Shown: piece by piece, positions 34,057 through 48,202 of the stretch
Position numbering within the stretch: position 1 is the first letter of the stretch
Layout: each line of letters opens with the position of its first letter
Source: Morinoia aosen
Taxonomy: Eukaryota; Arthropoda; Malacostraca; Amphipoda; Talitridae
DNA: 64,000 nt
Direction: 5' to 3'
Assembly: GCA_030386875.1 (NCBI GenBank)
Contig: CM059578.1
Location: forward strand, 23,793,009 to 23,857,008
Notes under the pieces: model-generated
What the model saw: only the letters and a program-made list of their open reading frames with translations
Told to the model about the DNA's origin: nothing
Databases searched by the model: none
Translations under genes and position numbers: made by a program

Positions 34057-35629
34057 CTTATCATAAATATCATGTTTTCTCATCTGCTTATGTACAAAGT
34101 AAAGTGTTATTTTCTTTATGTTTTCAGTGTACGAGGTCGATCCAGAGGTGTTATCATGAACATCTCTTTTCCTTATCGGCTTTGTATGAAGCGCAGAGTT
34201 ATATTATTGTGTAAGTTTCAGTTTACGTCTATGTGTTAGTTTTCATTATTATGTAATATTTAAGTATGAAAAAGTGTAGTTTAACACGTTCCCCGCATAT
34301 TGGGTCATATGTGTACCATTTGGAAAATGGCTCATTCATGTACCCGCAAAAATTAATAACATTTCAATTGTTTCACGATATTTAAAAGAAAATACCTCAT
34401 ACGAAGTGAAATGTTATCGAACAATCGTATTTTCATTTATCTTAGGAAAGTTAAAAGTGAATTAGAGCAGTGAAGTCAATTTCCTATTTTGTTACTTACA
34501 ATCTAACCAAACCAGTCGTTAACAACCCCGGAAAGCAGAGAGCGCGTTAAACAATATTCTGGATTTTGCATATTTGTTGCGACTGAATTAGAGGACCACA
34601 CTCTAAAGTGACGAAGGGTTTATGAGGAACTAACAACTTTAGCATGGCGTTGAATAGATTGTACTAGTGTATAACCAACTTCAAGCTTCGCACTTCAAAA
34701 ATTAAAATCTCATGTATACTTCTGATGAAATCCAAAATATTGTTTTTAGCTTTCATCTGTATTATTGTCTCCCAAATGCTGTCTCTAGCTTTCATGTTAC
34801 AGTGTTGTCTCCCAAATATTGTCCCAAGCGTTCATGTATATTGTAGTCTTTCTTCGTATTATTCTAGTTGAATTAATATACGATAAATTAATTTTAAAGA
34901 TCTTTAGTTGCGAGTGTGAAGAGCGTTAAAAGATGCAGGTAGTGAGGATTCAAGACAACTACCATGTATCAAAGCATCTCTTAGAAGATGCCTGGAAGCC
35001 AGAAGGGTTCAAATTAGCTCACGACATCCGTCTCTGAATAATTCACGTGGGATCAGAGCAGGTTTCAATTTGGTGAGAAGTCGGTCTAGAAGGTGCGTCG
35101 AGAAATCCTTACAAAAATCGAATGCGTTGCTGCAATCTGCACTTTGATGGAAGCTCCGAGACGGACACGTGCCTAAAAAACAGCTTTTTTGAATTCACGA
35201 TAACGGAATTAATTTACGCATTTATTGACTTGAGCTCCTTGACGCTCCATGAGCCTGATTTGAGTAGGCTGAACAATTCCTAAATTTTATTTGATCATCT
35301 GCTGTTGAACTGCGTTCCGGCTATAAGACTGTTTTATTAGTATGGCAAATTGATGTGTCCAATTTCATTTGTATTCTTCGTATGAGAGGCAACTGACAGA
35401 GATGACGCTTTGGTGGAATTGTTATTTATGAACATTTTTCTTCTGTGCTCCAATTTCCTTTACATTATCTATTCTGTCTCGTTAGCCATGTTGAATTGCG
35501 AGTTCATACCAACTAGTAAACCCACATGATGGAGGAAACAGGACAAAGTAAATTCGTACGTTGTTGGAATTCGTACGTTGGCCCACACCGTCAGGTTAAA
35601 TGTTGCTGTTAGGGAGGGAGATGAACTAA

Positions 35630-35700
35630 CATCTAATTTAATCCAATCTAATCTAATCTAATTTGATCTAATCTAATCTAATTTAATCTAATCTAATCTT
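35630..35700. repeat. (TCTAA)n-like microsatellite
   Basis: About twelve slightly imperfect pentamers (TCTAA, occasionally TTTAA or TTGATCTAA). The complement is TTAGA, one base away from the insect telomere unit TTAGG. I regard it as a simple repeat. Confidence 0.9.
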
Positions 35701-35872
35701 TTTAAAGGTCTGATAAATAGATTTGTGTATATTTATCCCGTTTAACTGCACGGTCTCATTCATTAAGCATGTTTTTCTCATGCTCTTCATCAATAGTTGT
35801 GACAAGAGACCGTGCAAACTAATTGTGTTGACGTCAAAGTGAAATTATTACCAACGCATTTATTGAAAAATT

Positions 35873-36110
35873 ACTTGGTTTCCCTTCTGCGGATAAAGTT
35901 GAAATTTCCGCTTAGCTGAAAAAATGATGCTCGTATTCAGGTTCTTTTCTGATATTTTCGTGAAATTTCAAGTTGATATTTCAATGGCAGCTAGAAAATT
36001 GCTGCTCATATTCGGATTCTTTTCTGCTATTTTAGTGAAATATGACTTGGTTCTTCTTCTGCAGTTAAATCTGAAACTTTCATGGGCGCTGAAAAAAACG
36101 CATATTCAGT
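35873..36110. repeat. Diverged tandem duplication of about 76-86 bp
   Basis: Copies share CTTCTGC.G.TAAA, AGCTGAAAA..GATGCTC, GTATTCAGGTTCTTTTCTG and ATATTTTCGTGAAAT. About 2.5 copies. Confidence 0.7.
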
Positions 36111-37628
36111 GATGCGGGTTATAAAACAGGGCATGACTTGGGTGATGGGAAGTGATGAAGGCAGTCAGGCTGACACAAGCAAATATCATTCCCATGATCA
36201 ATCTTTCATAGAATGGTGCATCTTCATAATATTACACTGTAGCTATAATATTTCTGAGATCTGGATAAATGATATAATAATAAATAATTGGTGATGGAGT
36301 GCTACAAACTTGTCTCTTTTCTGAGGTAAATGCGTCCTCTAAACCTAGTACATATGCCACTAAATCTTGATGATACTCCTATTCATAACAACCCTCATTA
36401 TAATATCTTTTTTCCTTCTAATTTTCTTTATTGTCCAACTTCACGTGATAGATACAAGTGAAATGACTCAATATTTTACCGAAACACTCTCAATCGTTAC
36501 AATTCTTTATCTTTGGCAGTTTATAAAAAGTGACGTTCCTATGTGACACACATCATCCTCAAGATGGAAATATACGGAAAATTGTGACAGTCACGTATGT
36601 AAAAATGCAAATCTAATACTTCAGCTACATCGGGCAAGATAAAGGTTTTGAAAATTACAGCGAAAAAAAAAATAATTCAATAATTTTAGAATAAAAACGT
36701 CATTTATGCTTTTGTTGAGGGCAGTTTCAATGTTATGGACGTATGTTTTTCCTTAAAACCTCATATAGAATCTTTCTATTGGAGTATAGATCTTTATTCA
36801 ATAGTCAGCAAGAGAATGATTAAAAAGAGAACCTTGATATTTTGGATCAGTTAATCTTTGTTTCAGCGTCATCCTAGTCGAACCATTTCGAATTGTTGAA
36901 ATGTTAGAAAAGAAATTTGATCCTATTAATAATATTCCTCTACCAATATCAGCAAGTTGTCTTTAACTTGCCCTGAACTATTTCTTGTAACAGTTATTCA
37001 GGTTATGGACGAGCTTTTGGGACTTGGAAATTTCTTGGCTTATCGTTCATTGGACAAAAAAGAAATCGCACAGGCATTCAAACAGGCGTGGTTTGTTATT
37101 TGGTTACTTTAACTAGGGATGTTAATGAACATACAGGCAAAATTCCGTAGAAATTGGTCGTAAAAACATGCTTAGAATTTGCTTTTTATAGATCGAATGC
37201 TCATATTTTATGGTGTTATGGTGAAATTTAGTCTTAAATGAGCAATATTACTGCCAATTAGTAGTGTTGAGTTATATGTAAACCTGTAACGAGTGCCTAT
37301 TATTTTCAAAACAGAGAAAATGTCTGCAAAGTTAACAAACATGTCAAGCCTTTGCTTCGCCTATTCTGCACGCAAAGATTCTCGATTTTTTGAGAATCAT
37401 CGTGAAACTAAATTGCTGCACGATACATAACTTTTCCTGCTCAACTTAATTTCATCCGACATGCATGAAATTTTAACCGATTCGGTGATCGTTAATATTC
37501 GGGGTGGGTGAGCTCTAGCCAAAATATTGTTTGCTTTCGCTAAATAGGCACAGAAGCTCTATATAATGGCAAAATTGAAGCCTACTCTTGAGGAAAATCA
37601 TTAGACATTCGTATGTTACCATCACTTG

Positions 37629-37805
37629 TGCTCGCGGTGGCACAGCGGTTAAGGGATCGGACTTGTATGTTGGAGTCGCGGGTTCGTATCCCGGCGCTGG
37701 CGCGGCGATTTTCCCCGTTGGGTATAAGGGAAAGCTCAAGCACAATACCCCACTCGACCCAGGTGTCGGAAATGGGTACCGGCTTTACGGGGGAACCGTC
37801 ATGGT
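37629..37805 (+). mobile_element. tRNA-derived SINE (head and part of body)
   Basis: A good RNA polymerase III A box, TGGCACAGCGG (37638-37648), and a B box, GGTTCGTATCC (37681-37691), lie at tRNA-like spacing. An anticodon-like loop CTTGTAT sits between them. The flanking bases do not form a proper acceptor stem, so this is not a functional tRNA gene. The GC-rich body continues GGTATAAGGGAAAGCTCAAG and GGGTACCGGCTTTACGGGGG to about 37805. I could not define a tail or target-site duplication. Confidence 0.75.
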
Positions 37806-38734
37806 GTCCTATATATAGGGTTAGTTATAAGACATTTGAAAACCAATGCTTAAGATCATATGTATCAGGCTTGATTGGAAATAATGCATCCCAAAGATGC
37901 CGATGTTTGTTTTGTTTTTTTGTGCGAGCAGATCTCGATATCCTTCCAATTTTATCCTTAGGTCAACTTTTTAATCGAAATTTCAGTGTGTTGCCGCTCG
38001 AAGCTAAATTAGCGCAGGCGAAGAGAGCGCACATTTTTCTTTATTTTGGGCCTCTAACATTTTTTCTCTGTGAGTTAAGAGCGACCAGATCTCCGAAGAT
38101 CAGTTGATCAGTTAATATCTGGACTCATTACTGGCTAGTCTTCTTCTCTTAAACTAAATTTCAATTATTGCTTGATCACTTTAACCTCTGCACCATGATT
38201 TGCTCGAGTTAATATTGAAGCTTGCCAATTAGTGAGACGTTTCATTGATGGGTTTAAGACTTCATTTACCTATATTTTACAAGGAGGAACTCTTTTATTT
38301 TGCAAGTTTCTCTGCTCAATCTTTCATCATGGACTTGCTATTCATGAAATGAATTTTAGACAATAAAAAAGTTGAAAATCCTTATTCCAATACCTGGGTG
38401 ATAAATCCAATTTTTATTTATTAATCAGATCGTAATATTATTGTAGGCGTTTCCCAAGCGAATAATGCTTCTGGAGCTCCATTGAAAGGGCCGTATAATT
38501 TTCTCGGATATCTTGCGTTTTGTCAGAAGTAAAATATCTTTATGTGATAAATATCCTCATTACCAACTTACTAGATAAAGTTATTAAAACACACGTATGC
38601 ATATGTGCTCAATGCTTTGCATGGTTACTTTTCAAAGTAATTTACAAGTGAGATAAGACTGCATTTATTCATTTGAAATGAGCACTAGTAATTATTATTT
38701 TCATTGATGAGGTCTCTTTTCGAGTCTTGAGGCA

Positions 38735-38930
38735 TATTTGCAGTCTTACTTCTCGTTAAAAAAGGTAAGTGAATTGGGAATCGAAAAAATGTTTTTAGTC
38801 TTGGTTCTCATTAAAAAAATATAAGTAAATTGGAGAGTGAAAAAACATTTGCAGTCTTAGTTCTCATCAAAATCTTGGGAGTATATGCAACCTCAGTTCT
38901 CATTAAAAACGATAAGTGGAGATCGAAAAC
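38735..38930. repeat. Diverged tandem repeat of about 62 bp
   Basis: Three to four copies share TTTGCAGTCTTAGTTCTCAT, then TAAAAA..ATAAGT.AATTGG and GAAAA. Confidence 0.75.
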
Positions 38931-39239
38931 AGTACCTTGTATTTTAGGTTTTGTTCCCACGCTTGTCCGGTAAAGATTGCTTCGCCACATTCTGACAAAA
39001 AATTACCGTCCTCCTTGGAGACAGAATTCCGACATGCTCAAAATTCGCTACAGGACTGAAGGATTGCTCAGTTTGTTTCCTTAACTGTGGGTAGTGTCCG
39101 TACCCGCGGCCTGAGACTGCATAATCCGATTATTCCGGAGGACGGAGGCCCCAATCCACTTTCAGGATCTTCTTGTCTATGAAGACACACGCGCAGGAGT
39201 TTCTTCTCTAGAACTTATTTAAGATTCTTACTCACGGTA

Positions 39240-39395
39240 AGAGGTATATGCATTGCTGTAACTTCCGATGCTTCAATTTAAAGCCATTGAGCACTGTAAT
39301 AATTAAGGTTTATAAGCATAGCGGTTCTGCATAGCGGTAACTTCCAATTCTTCAGTTTAAAGTTATTGAGCACTGTAGTAATTGAGGTTCATCAG
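39240..39395. repeat. Direct duplication of about 93 bp
   Basis: Two copies share TGTAACTTCC, TTTAAAGCCATTGAGCACTG and TAATAATT.AGGTT. Confidence 0.75.
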
Positions 39396-39617
39396 GTTTC
39401 ATGAAGGTAATATCATGTTATATTATTCAGCTGTCAATACGTGCTTGAATTATAACTATAGCAATGGTGCTCTAAAAAGGAGTACATATATGAGTATTTC
39501 TTACGATGCATGGAATTCTGAGCATAGAATTTGATACAAATAAGTAAATTATAACTTTTGTTGTAGTTTGTTGTTAGAATACAAATAAACTATATTCGAT
39601 TCAACCTGAAGCACAGT

Positions 39618-39830
39618 CTTTACAAAGAGCGTTATTGTAAAAGAGAAGAGTGTTGTTGGAAAAGAGAAGAGCGATGTTACAAAAGAGAAAAACGCGGTTG
39701 CAAAAGAGAAGAGCGTGATTGCTAAAGAGAAGAGGTTGTTGCAAAAGAAAAGAGCATTGTTACAATAGATAAGAACGCGGTTGCAAAAGAGAAGAGCGTT
39801 GTTACGAAAGAGGAGAAGGCTGAAACAATG
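39618..39830. repeat. 21-bp minisatellite, about ten copies
   Basis: Unit GTTGCAAAAGAGAAGAGCGT plus T, with point changes in most copies. The 21-bp period gives a seven-residue repeat in any open frame, but there is no sign of a surrounding gene. Confidence 0.88.
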
Positions 39831-41261
39831 TAATGGGAAAAGAACTTAAAGCTCAGCTGATTAATATCAGTGATCAACGCTGCGTTCCTGTTCATAGAAG
39901 TGTAGCACCTTAAATGAATGTCTAAAATGAATGTATGATTCACACCTCTTTCGTTTCCATGAATATTCCGAAATGAATGTTACTTGACATCAACCGCGGT
40001 ATCGCCGGGCGCTGTTACGCAGTCGGAGTCGTCCATTGTGAAGTTTAGCTACGAAAGTTTGTTCATTGGAAGTGGAATGTGATCGATATTCGTGCTTATT
40101 CACTAGTGGGTGAGGAGTGAGGGGCCAGACCTCGCGGCAAAAATAGCGTTGGCATTGAATAATCCAAGGATTCCTATGTTCCACCTGACAGCCTGAGCAA
40201 TAACACAGGCAGTACCATATGATTGTCAAGTTGGTATTTTTTCTGACCTAACTTATCATATATCTTTTCATTGTCAATTTCTTAATGAAACCTAACTTTT
40301 TAGCGACAAATGATCAATCTCGCAACCTTAAATCGAAGGCACTGGACCAAAAACATTGACTTAGTTCGTCCTGAAACTGCGACTCTGGAATCAGTCCTAT
40401 ACGGCTGATACACGAACTTCGAAGTTGGCTAAAAGTTCGAGTTAGGATCAATTATCTAGTTTCTGTACAAAGGGTGCGGTAATGCAGGGAAATGATTTTT
40501 TTCATAAATGCTGTAAGACGTGTTTATACGTAACAAAATTATTGAAGACCGATTGAGAGTATTGGGTTCAGGCTTTTGCCTTATTAGGCTCACGTAGGGT
40601 TGCGTAAGCCATCACCTCAAAATGATTTCGGAAGAAGGGCCGAATTCAACCTCTCGGTTTCATCGCCTCCATCAGCGTTGTGTATGGTTCAGCTGTAGGA
40701 TATTTCCTGAAGATGCACTGAAGAATTTATCACGCAAAGTTCTCGAATGAATCTTATCTAAAACTGACCGAGGCTGGTATGGCTGCATCCAAGCAGCCAG
40801 TTTCTTCTAATTTTTTTTACTGATATAGAAGGCATTCAAAATGTTGTTGGTTCATCTGAACATCACACTTCAAGGCAGAATTAGCGCAAGAATAGATACT
40901 TCAAAATCTCTTTACGTAGTGGAGCAATAATCATTGCTGACTGGAACTGCGCTCAGTGTCCAGACACGAAGTTTGAAAACAACTTCTAAAAAAGTCGGAT
41001 GCTTCAAGAAGACCTGAGGCAATGGAGCCGTACGCTCAGGTTAAGCTAGTGCACCAACCGTTAGTTACTGCGAGAAGATCGGGAGCCTTAGGGGCAGATT
41101 AAGTCATTGCGCTATGATGGCCAATTAAAAGTTCCTGGCCAACTTCTGAAGTGGGAGTGGAAAATGGCGAGTAAATAGCTCGTGTAACGGCGAGAGATCC
41201 CGGAAGAAAACCAACGGAATGAGATTAGGGTGCGTGGGTTGTGATCGCTCGCGTCTGTGAT

Positions 41262-41778
41262 TAGAGAGCTGTGTGAAGGCGGTCGCTGAGGGGTGTTGCA
41301 TGTGGTGATGAATTTCATTATTGGAAGTAAATGGTGAATATTGTGGAAAGTAACATATCGCATTAGAGAGCAGTGTAAAGTCGGGGGCTGAGGGGTGTTG
41401 CTCGTGGAGGTGGTGAATTTCATTTTTAGAAGCACATGATGAATATTGTAGAAAGTAAGACATCACATTAGAGAGCAGTGTGAAGGCGGTCGCTGAGGGG
41501 TGTTGCTTGTGGTGATGAATTTCATCATTGGAAGTAAATGGTGAATATTTTGGAAAGTAACAAATCACATTAGAAAACAAAATAAAGTAGGTCGCTGTTG
41601 CTTGTAAAGATGTCTAGTTTCATTATTTGTAGTAAATAATGAACATAATAAAAAGTAAACCATCACATTAGAGAGTAGTGTAAAGTTGGTCGCTGTCGCT
41701 TGTGAAAATATCTAGTTTCATTATTTGCACTTAATAATGAACATTGTAGAAAGTAATACAACACGTTAAAAAACACTG
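41262..41778. repeat. Tandem repeat of about 102 bp, five copies
   Basis: The first three copies share GGTCGCTGAGGGGTGTTGC, GATGAATTTCATTATTGGAA, GTAAATGGTGAATATTG and CATTAGAGAGCAGTGT. The last two (to 41778) lack the GAGGGGT segment and are more diverged. Confidence 0.88.
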
Positions 41779-44700
41779 TTATGTGTTTTGTGTGGGTGAT
41801 TCTTCAAAGGATAAATTACAACGTTCATAAATATTACAACGTTCATTGTTAACACTGACTTACTCTTCGTCATGCCCACATTTGCGCTGGGTTGTCGCTA
41901 TATTTTTTCATGATTTTCTCACGTTGATGTGCAGTCACGTGCCTTTAGTTTGAAATACTACCCTTTAGGAAAACGAATTGTGCATGTGAAAAGCTACTAT
42001 ATGAGAACGCAATATACATGTAAAATTACTATATGAAAACAAATAATACGTACTATATGACTGTATGAAAACAAACCATATATATTCTAGGAATTTGACA
42101 TAAACGGTCAGTCTAAATAAGCATGTGGAGTCCAATGCCCGCACTCTGCTCTCGCGGAATTATTTTATTATACAAGTCGATCAACATTTGAATGATATAT
42201 TTCTAACATTCGCAGGGGGATGATGTGAGTGTGATTTGTTTGAAATTGATATTCTGTTTTTATTTCAGATCTTGGATTACACTCAGTATGTACATAGAAT
42301 ATATCCACGAGTTTGTGTTTTGAAATCTAACCCAAAACCAAACCAAGGATCTGCACTGGTCCGTCAGAGTGAGTTACTTGCTGTGATGCCTCGACTCCAA
42401 CTTGCTCTAATTTAGAAGGGCTTCAAATTTCCTCTTGGAGTGCTCGTGAAATTTGAAATGCGTGTGAAATTACCTTGTACAATATCAAATGAATTTCATA
42501 GAATAATCTGAAGTCAGTGCCAACAGGAGTACCGCACTCTCGATCGTCACAACCCTGGTAATCCATCAAGAAGATGTACTTTTGAAATCACTACTAAAAT
42601 AGTTGTTTCGAGTTGTAAATTCTGTACCAAATCTATGAGTAAGGACTGCCGGCACTTCTATACACTTATAATACGCTTTCGAAATGAAAACATATATATC
42701 TACTTATGTGTCATGTTTGTTTCAATGATTATTTTCCAGAGGTTCCTCCAGTGTAGTAGAAGTGACGAAATGCTTGCGCAAACTTTGGATACTTGCATTG
42801 CTCAAAAATTCAAATTTTCTCTTTGATTTAGAAGTGTGTTCATGAACATCATCATGAGAACTTGCGCGCTCACAGACGAAAGAAACTAATTTTTTGCCAG
42901 AGTCCAGTACCCACGAGGCTGAACTTTTAACTTCGTGTTTGGCTCTAAAAGCTTTTGGGTGCAAAGGCTCTCAAGGTCCTGCCATCTCAGCAAGTTTGCT
43001 GGCCTGTAACTTGTGAGTGAAGTGCTGGAGAGCGCTTCCAAAACTCGCAATCAGTCATTGTGCTCGACGTAAAATACGAAAGTTACCTCTAAAATTCTGC
43101 GGATCGTCCTTATTTCAGGGCAATTCAAGAATCAAAATCGAAGCCTCCGCTCGATGAAAAAACTGATTTGGCAGTTTTGTGATTCCAACGCGTTCTGGGA
43201 TTCGTAAAAATTTCGCTAGTCTGATACCATGTTGCTGAGCACCAAACTTAACGCAGAAGCTAGCCCACTAATTCCCGCACATTCTTTATTATATGGGCAT
43301 AGCTCTCTTTGTCTTAGGGCAGAATGTTACAGTTGCCAACTTTATAAAGTGGTCTCAACGAAAGAGTTCCACGAAAGCAGAAATAAAATCCCCGGTTTCT
43401 ACGGAGAAACTCACATGAACTACGAATATGTTCAAGACCGTCTAATTCGAAGTTTTTATCGTCTTTTATAAATTCAGTCCGTGTTTGAACACACTGAATG
43501 AGATATCTTAAAATAGGACAGAACAGATTATAACAGAACAGAATACGATTAAAAAGAACATGATGATATGAACAACACGGGTGGTCTATTTTTGGGTTGG
43601 TACAAATGAATCTCATTTGTGTAGTGCAATGAAGATGTCAGTTGAAGTTCTAAAATTCTGTGGCAACAGTCACCCTATCACTGGATGAAGTCTCTGCGGC
43701 CGGGTTCTGTGTTGGTTTGCGAACAATTACGATGTCAAGGTCGTCGATCTATCCATTACGAGTGATACAGAGTGGCTGGTGTGATGATTAACGACAGGCA
43801 AGATAGGGCGAGTGGTATTCGTAAGAATAGTTGAAGAAAATGGTTATTTTGAATATTTAATTAGGATTTGTGCCTTTTGGTTTTGTAGCAGCAATCTCAA
43901 CAATTCTTATTCACTGAATTTCCAGGGTCGTGAAACCGAAAAGGTAGCGTTCTCCTTACTCTGTTCTTTGTCCTTGGGAACCGCACCGAGGGCGTTTTGA
44001 TGTAATCAAAGGCGAGAGCCTCGGTTGAGTTACTGTTGCGGTGAGTGAACTTGATGCGGAGACAAGCCCAGTTTCGAAGACTATTCAGGACGTCAAAAGC
44101 GAGAGTTGCCTTTTGTGTGGGTTGGCTAGCAGTGTACTGCGGTGCGGATCGGGGACCAAAGATGTGAACTCGCTGACTACGTATTGAGAGATGCAAACGT
44201 GGACCCACTAGGCAAATTTCTCATCTATGAGCCGCTGTGAAAGGAACACATTTGAGTTCTTTCAATGCCTTTTTTAGAATAGATTTTAGTTTTCGAGGTA
44301 AAGTATCATTGTGCTTGTGCTTTTGCATTTCTCATGCTTCTTATAAAATATAGAAATGTATTCGAGCAGTTAAGTTGATTCTTCAACTATGCTGCATACA
44401 ACCCAACTTAACCAACAGTAGGAATCACTCTCACGTAGTCAACGTGTTAAACGTTGCCTTCTGGCTGTACGTGGGACGTACAAGTATTTCATACAAACCA
44501 ATATACAATATTTCTGCTCGTTGAACACATCGCACAACAGTATTAAGTGGCTGAGTTAGGGAGGTCAACGATTCGTTGATTTTAGCTATGAGCCTTTGCT
44601 CTGTTCTTTACAGCAGAACAAGCTATCGGCGTCGTCAAGATGCGTTTAGGTAGTGCTCTTAGCAAAGTCCGACGTGATAAACTTTGGAACTGGGCAGAGG

Positions 44701-47700
44701 GAGAGGTCTCGGCGCTCCAAAAGGTTTGGCGGGAATCTGGGAGCTATTGGTCTTCGTGCTTGTGTGTTGGGGTGGCGGACCGACGTGCGATATTCGTACT
44801 GGCATCTTTCAGTAATGGCTCATCGCTGAGTAGCGATATGCAATTGACTTGAATATAAGCTTCTTTTAGCCTGATTTATGGTATGCTGAATTGATGAACA
44901 CTTAAAATTACATGTGTTCATCCAGTAAACTGTTCATTGTTTGCAAAGTGAATCTGTTGTTAACCATTTTTGGAACCGGCAAAAGTTGTAGACTTGCACA
45001 CCATGGGGTTTCATTTATATCGCCAGCCTTGGACAATGAGCTGTAATGAAAGATTTTTAGCATTAAAGGTGTATGAGGTTTGCTGATGTTGTTTCAAATA
45101 AAAGTCGATGTAGTTTGTTGCGTTGGATTATTTCTGGAAGCATTGGGTTAATATCTTATCTGTACTCATGTTTTGGATGAGAAAATGCCTTATTAATATA
45201 ACTTACAAGTATTTTTCCAAAATTTTCCTGCTGATCGTTCTCAGGCTATTCAAATTGTAATCAAGAGAGGCTTTTTTGCTGTATTTTTTAAAATATGACA
45301 GATTTTTCTATGTTTTCAAATAGTAGGTGTTGAATCCCCAGAAATTGTTCGAATGTTCGCACTAGTGATTCATTGAACACGCAATTAAAATGACCACCAT
45401 GATAGGAATGAACAAATAACACTGCCAGTGTGTTGAAAAACTAACTAAAATGTGTTTACTGAATTATAGCCGAAATATATTTTAGGTATATAGTAAACGA
45501 AGAAACTCTAAAATGTTTTCAGCTTATAACATTTAAATACCTAATGTATTTAAGTATTTTAACGGTATATATCACATAACCTTCATGATTTTAGAGCACA
45601 GCTCTGACTCCATGGTAGTTACTGCACTAAGTCGCACACACACGGCATTCTTTAACTCAATATTCTGTTAGTTTCACTGAGTATTTGGGATCTAGGCCAA
45701 CGCAGCGATCAATATTTTCCGGCTCATGAGGTTGCGATGTTTTTGTACCCGTTCTTCAGGGAATGCGTCATGTGTTGGGCTCGGGTGAATGCTTCAATCT
45801 CAATCTGGAGAATTTTCAGCGAGTCCTCGCGGCCTGAACCTCGAAGCTGAATACGAATTTAGAATCATTTCGATTCTTTGCTTGTTTATTTGGGTTCCCA
45901 GTCAATGCTCCAGAGAATTCTTTCCGAAGCGTCTATCATTTGCATGTTTGCATATTTTCTTCAAGTTTATTTTCATTGACGCTGCGAGTGCGACTCATTC
46001 ACTCGGCTTCATTTCTCTTCGTTAGGTTTTAGACTCAGCAAGTGCAAACTAAACCGATTTGGTTGGAGTCTTTTCAGACTCGGTTAATATTTAGGTGAGA
46101 CTGTATGCTGACGTTTACTTCTCAACTCCATACGTAGTTCAAATCTTTTTAGAAGAATATATTATTGTTAGTATTGGGCACATACGCTTTTTTGCATTGC
46201 AGTATTACGTTAAGTTTGTTTTTATAAAAACCTAGAGAGGGAACACGTATTAAATGTATCTGAAAACTTGAGTGGAATTCCCCTATAGATAATGTTTTTC
46301 TCATTTTACTCATTACTAAATGTTACTATATGACATTTTCAAGTAAATTTTTAACTTAGGCTTATAAACTTATTTGAAAATTTTATCATTAGCATAATCT
46401 TACGAAAGAATTTCAAACAATGTATGTCCCTGTCAAAAAAAATAAATCCGAAAATTATATGATGCATCACGTCTACTCCTGGAACATGTTCCATAGATAT
46501 CGCATGCTTAACGAATAAGCATTGATTTTCGTTCGCTTAACAATTGACGCATTAGGAAAAACCACCGACGCAATAAAAAACAATCGCAACAGGGCTCGCG
46601 GTTTTTACCTAACAATACATCGGAAAATAAATGTGAACCAACGGAACGGCTAACTAAGCAATTTTTACCTGATGATTCATTTTGTTTCAGTGTTACGATC
46701 TCAGAATCGTTCAAAACTTTCATGGAAAATCTATAAAAACACAAGGATTCATTGTGGATGCAGCCCTGTGGCGTTTTTTTTTGGGGGGGGTTGGCTCAAA
46801 AATTTTGTGACAATGCCTCTGAAAAACGAGCAATTTCTCAGTCTTCGCAGCTGCAACTATTTTTTCCTTGAGCAAAGCTAGTAATTGGGCCGTACGGTAG
46901 AGAACGTTTAAACTTTGACGACTTTACGGCTTGTTTTTCTTGCTGGAAAAGGGACGCGAAAAATATTCCATGTCAGTGCCCACGTTGTGCAGAAACGCAG
47001 GGACAACCTCCAATGTTTTGCCTCAGATATTACAAAGTTTTGATCTTTAGATCCGTTGAAGGCCATTTTTATTCAAAATTTACATTTTTTGCCCCGTTGG
47101 GGAAATAATTGGTTTCAGAAAACAAAACCGTAAATTTAGTGGAAGAGCTCTGCTGTTTCATTTTTATTTATCTGTAAAGGCTTTATGATCGAGAAAAGGA
47201 ACGATCCCCCCCCCCAAAATTTTTTTTTCTCGTTTTGCTTTCCAGTTCGTTGCATTTTCAAAATAGATCTCATTTTTTAGAAGTCCCAAAAATGATAAAA
47301 CGTTAACACATCATTTCAAGAAAATTGTTGTTTCTGAAAAAGCGTATCATGTCGTATTGAATTTAAAAATCTGAATATTTCAATAATTTGTTATTAATAA
47401 AAATAAATACTCAGGGTTAGCCCACGCTTGCGTTTGTTATGACAAACGATCCTATATGACAAGCTAATAACCAACCATGTTATTGTTCACCAGCCATGTT
47501 AAACTAATAACAACCATGTGGGTCATGTTTGTCCCCATTATTTCAACGTACGATTGGACTTGGGATGAAACTTGAAAATCATATAGTTTAAAAAAAAATT
47601 TGAGTGATTGTGGGGTTACGCATGTTTCTCAGTAGAAAATAAATAGATCGGCTAAGAATTGAAGCCTACGTATTGATTTCAGTGATTTCATAATGAATTC

Positions 47701-48202
47701 AGTTGTTAGAATTGATGTCTGCGTAAAGTTGTTAAAAATAATGTTAACCATAGTAAAAAAAATTTGACGCGTTACAAGTTTGGTTTCCTTAACTGTTGAA
47801 TATCTGCTTATTGAAAGTTGTAACCACTGCAAATGACGATTGATTATCTGCTGTACGACTAGAAAGAAGCAAAATTATTAAATAATATTTTATAGAACAG
47901 TGAGCGTTACAACATCCTCTTCCTGTGTGGAGTCATAAAACATTTAATCAAACCTTTCTCATCATAACTTAGCGTTTGAAGTCGTGGAAGATCTACTTCC
48001 CACTCATAGTGTAACTTTTTTCGCTCAAAATGAACTGTTCTTGAAATGATTGCCGTATTTTAACGTAGGCATGGATAACATATGTCTAAAAAGAACTAGC
48101 ATTTGTCTCATTTCATTCAAAAATAGTATGAAACTTATAACAACGTTATATTTCACTGCTTTTCTTATAATTGACTTATATAAATAAAACAAAAGAAAAG
48201 GA

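Noticed and set aside
35630..35700. Interstitial telomere repeat
   Set aside because: The unit is TCTAA/TTAGA with many errors, not the insect TTAGG.
37629..37703. tRNA gene
   Set aside because: A and B boxes are good, but the acceptor stem does not pair and the T stem has a mismatch. The sequence continues into a SINE-like body.
39990..40229. Minus-strand frame in a GC-richer patch
   Set aside because: No recognisable family and no Ig pattern; likely chance.
43897..44208. 103-codon minus-strand frame
   Set aside because: Considered as a possible Ig1 exon of the receptor, but it has no Ig cysteine and tryptophan pattern and no good splice sites.
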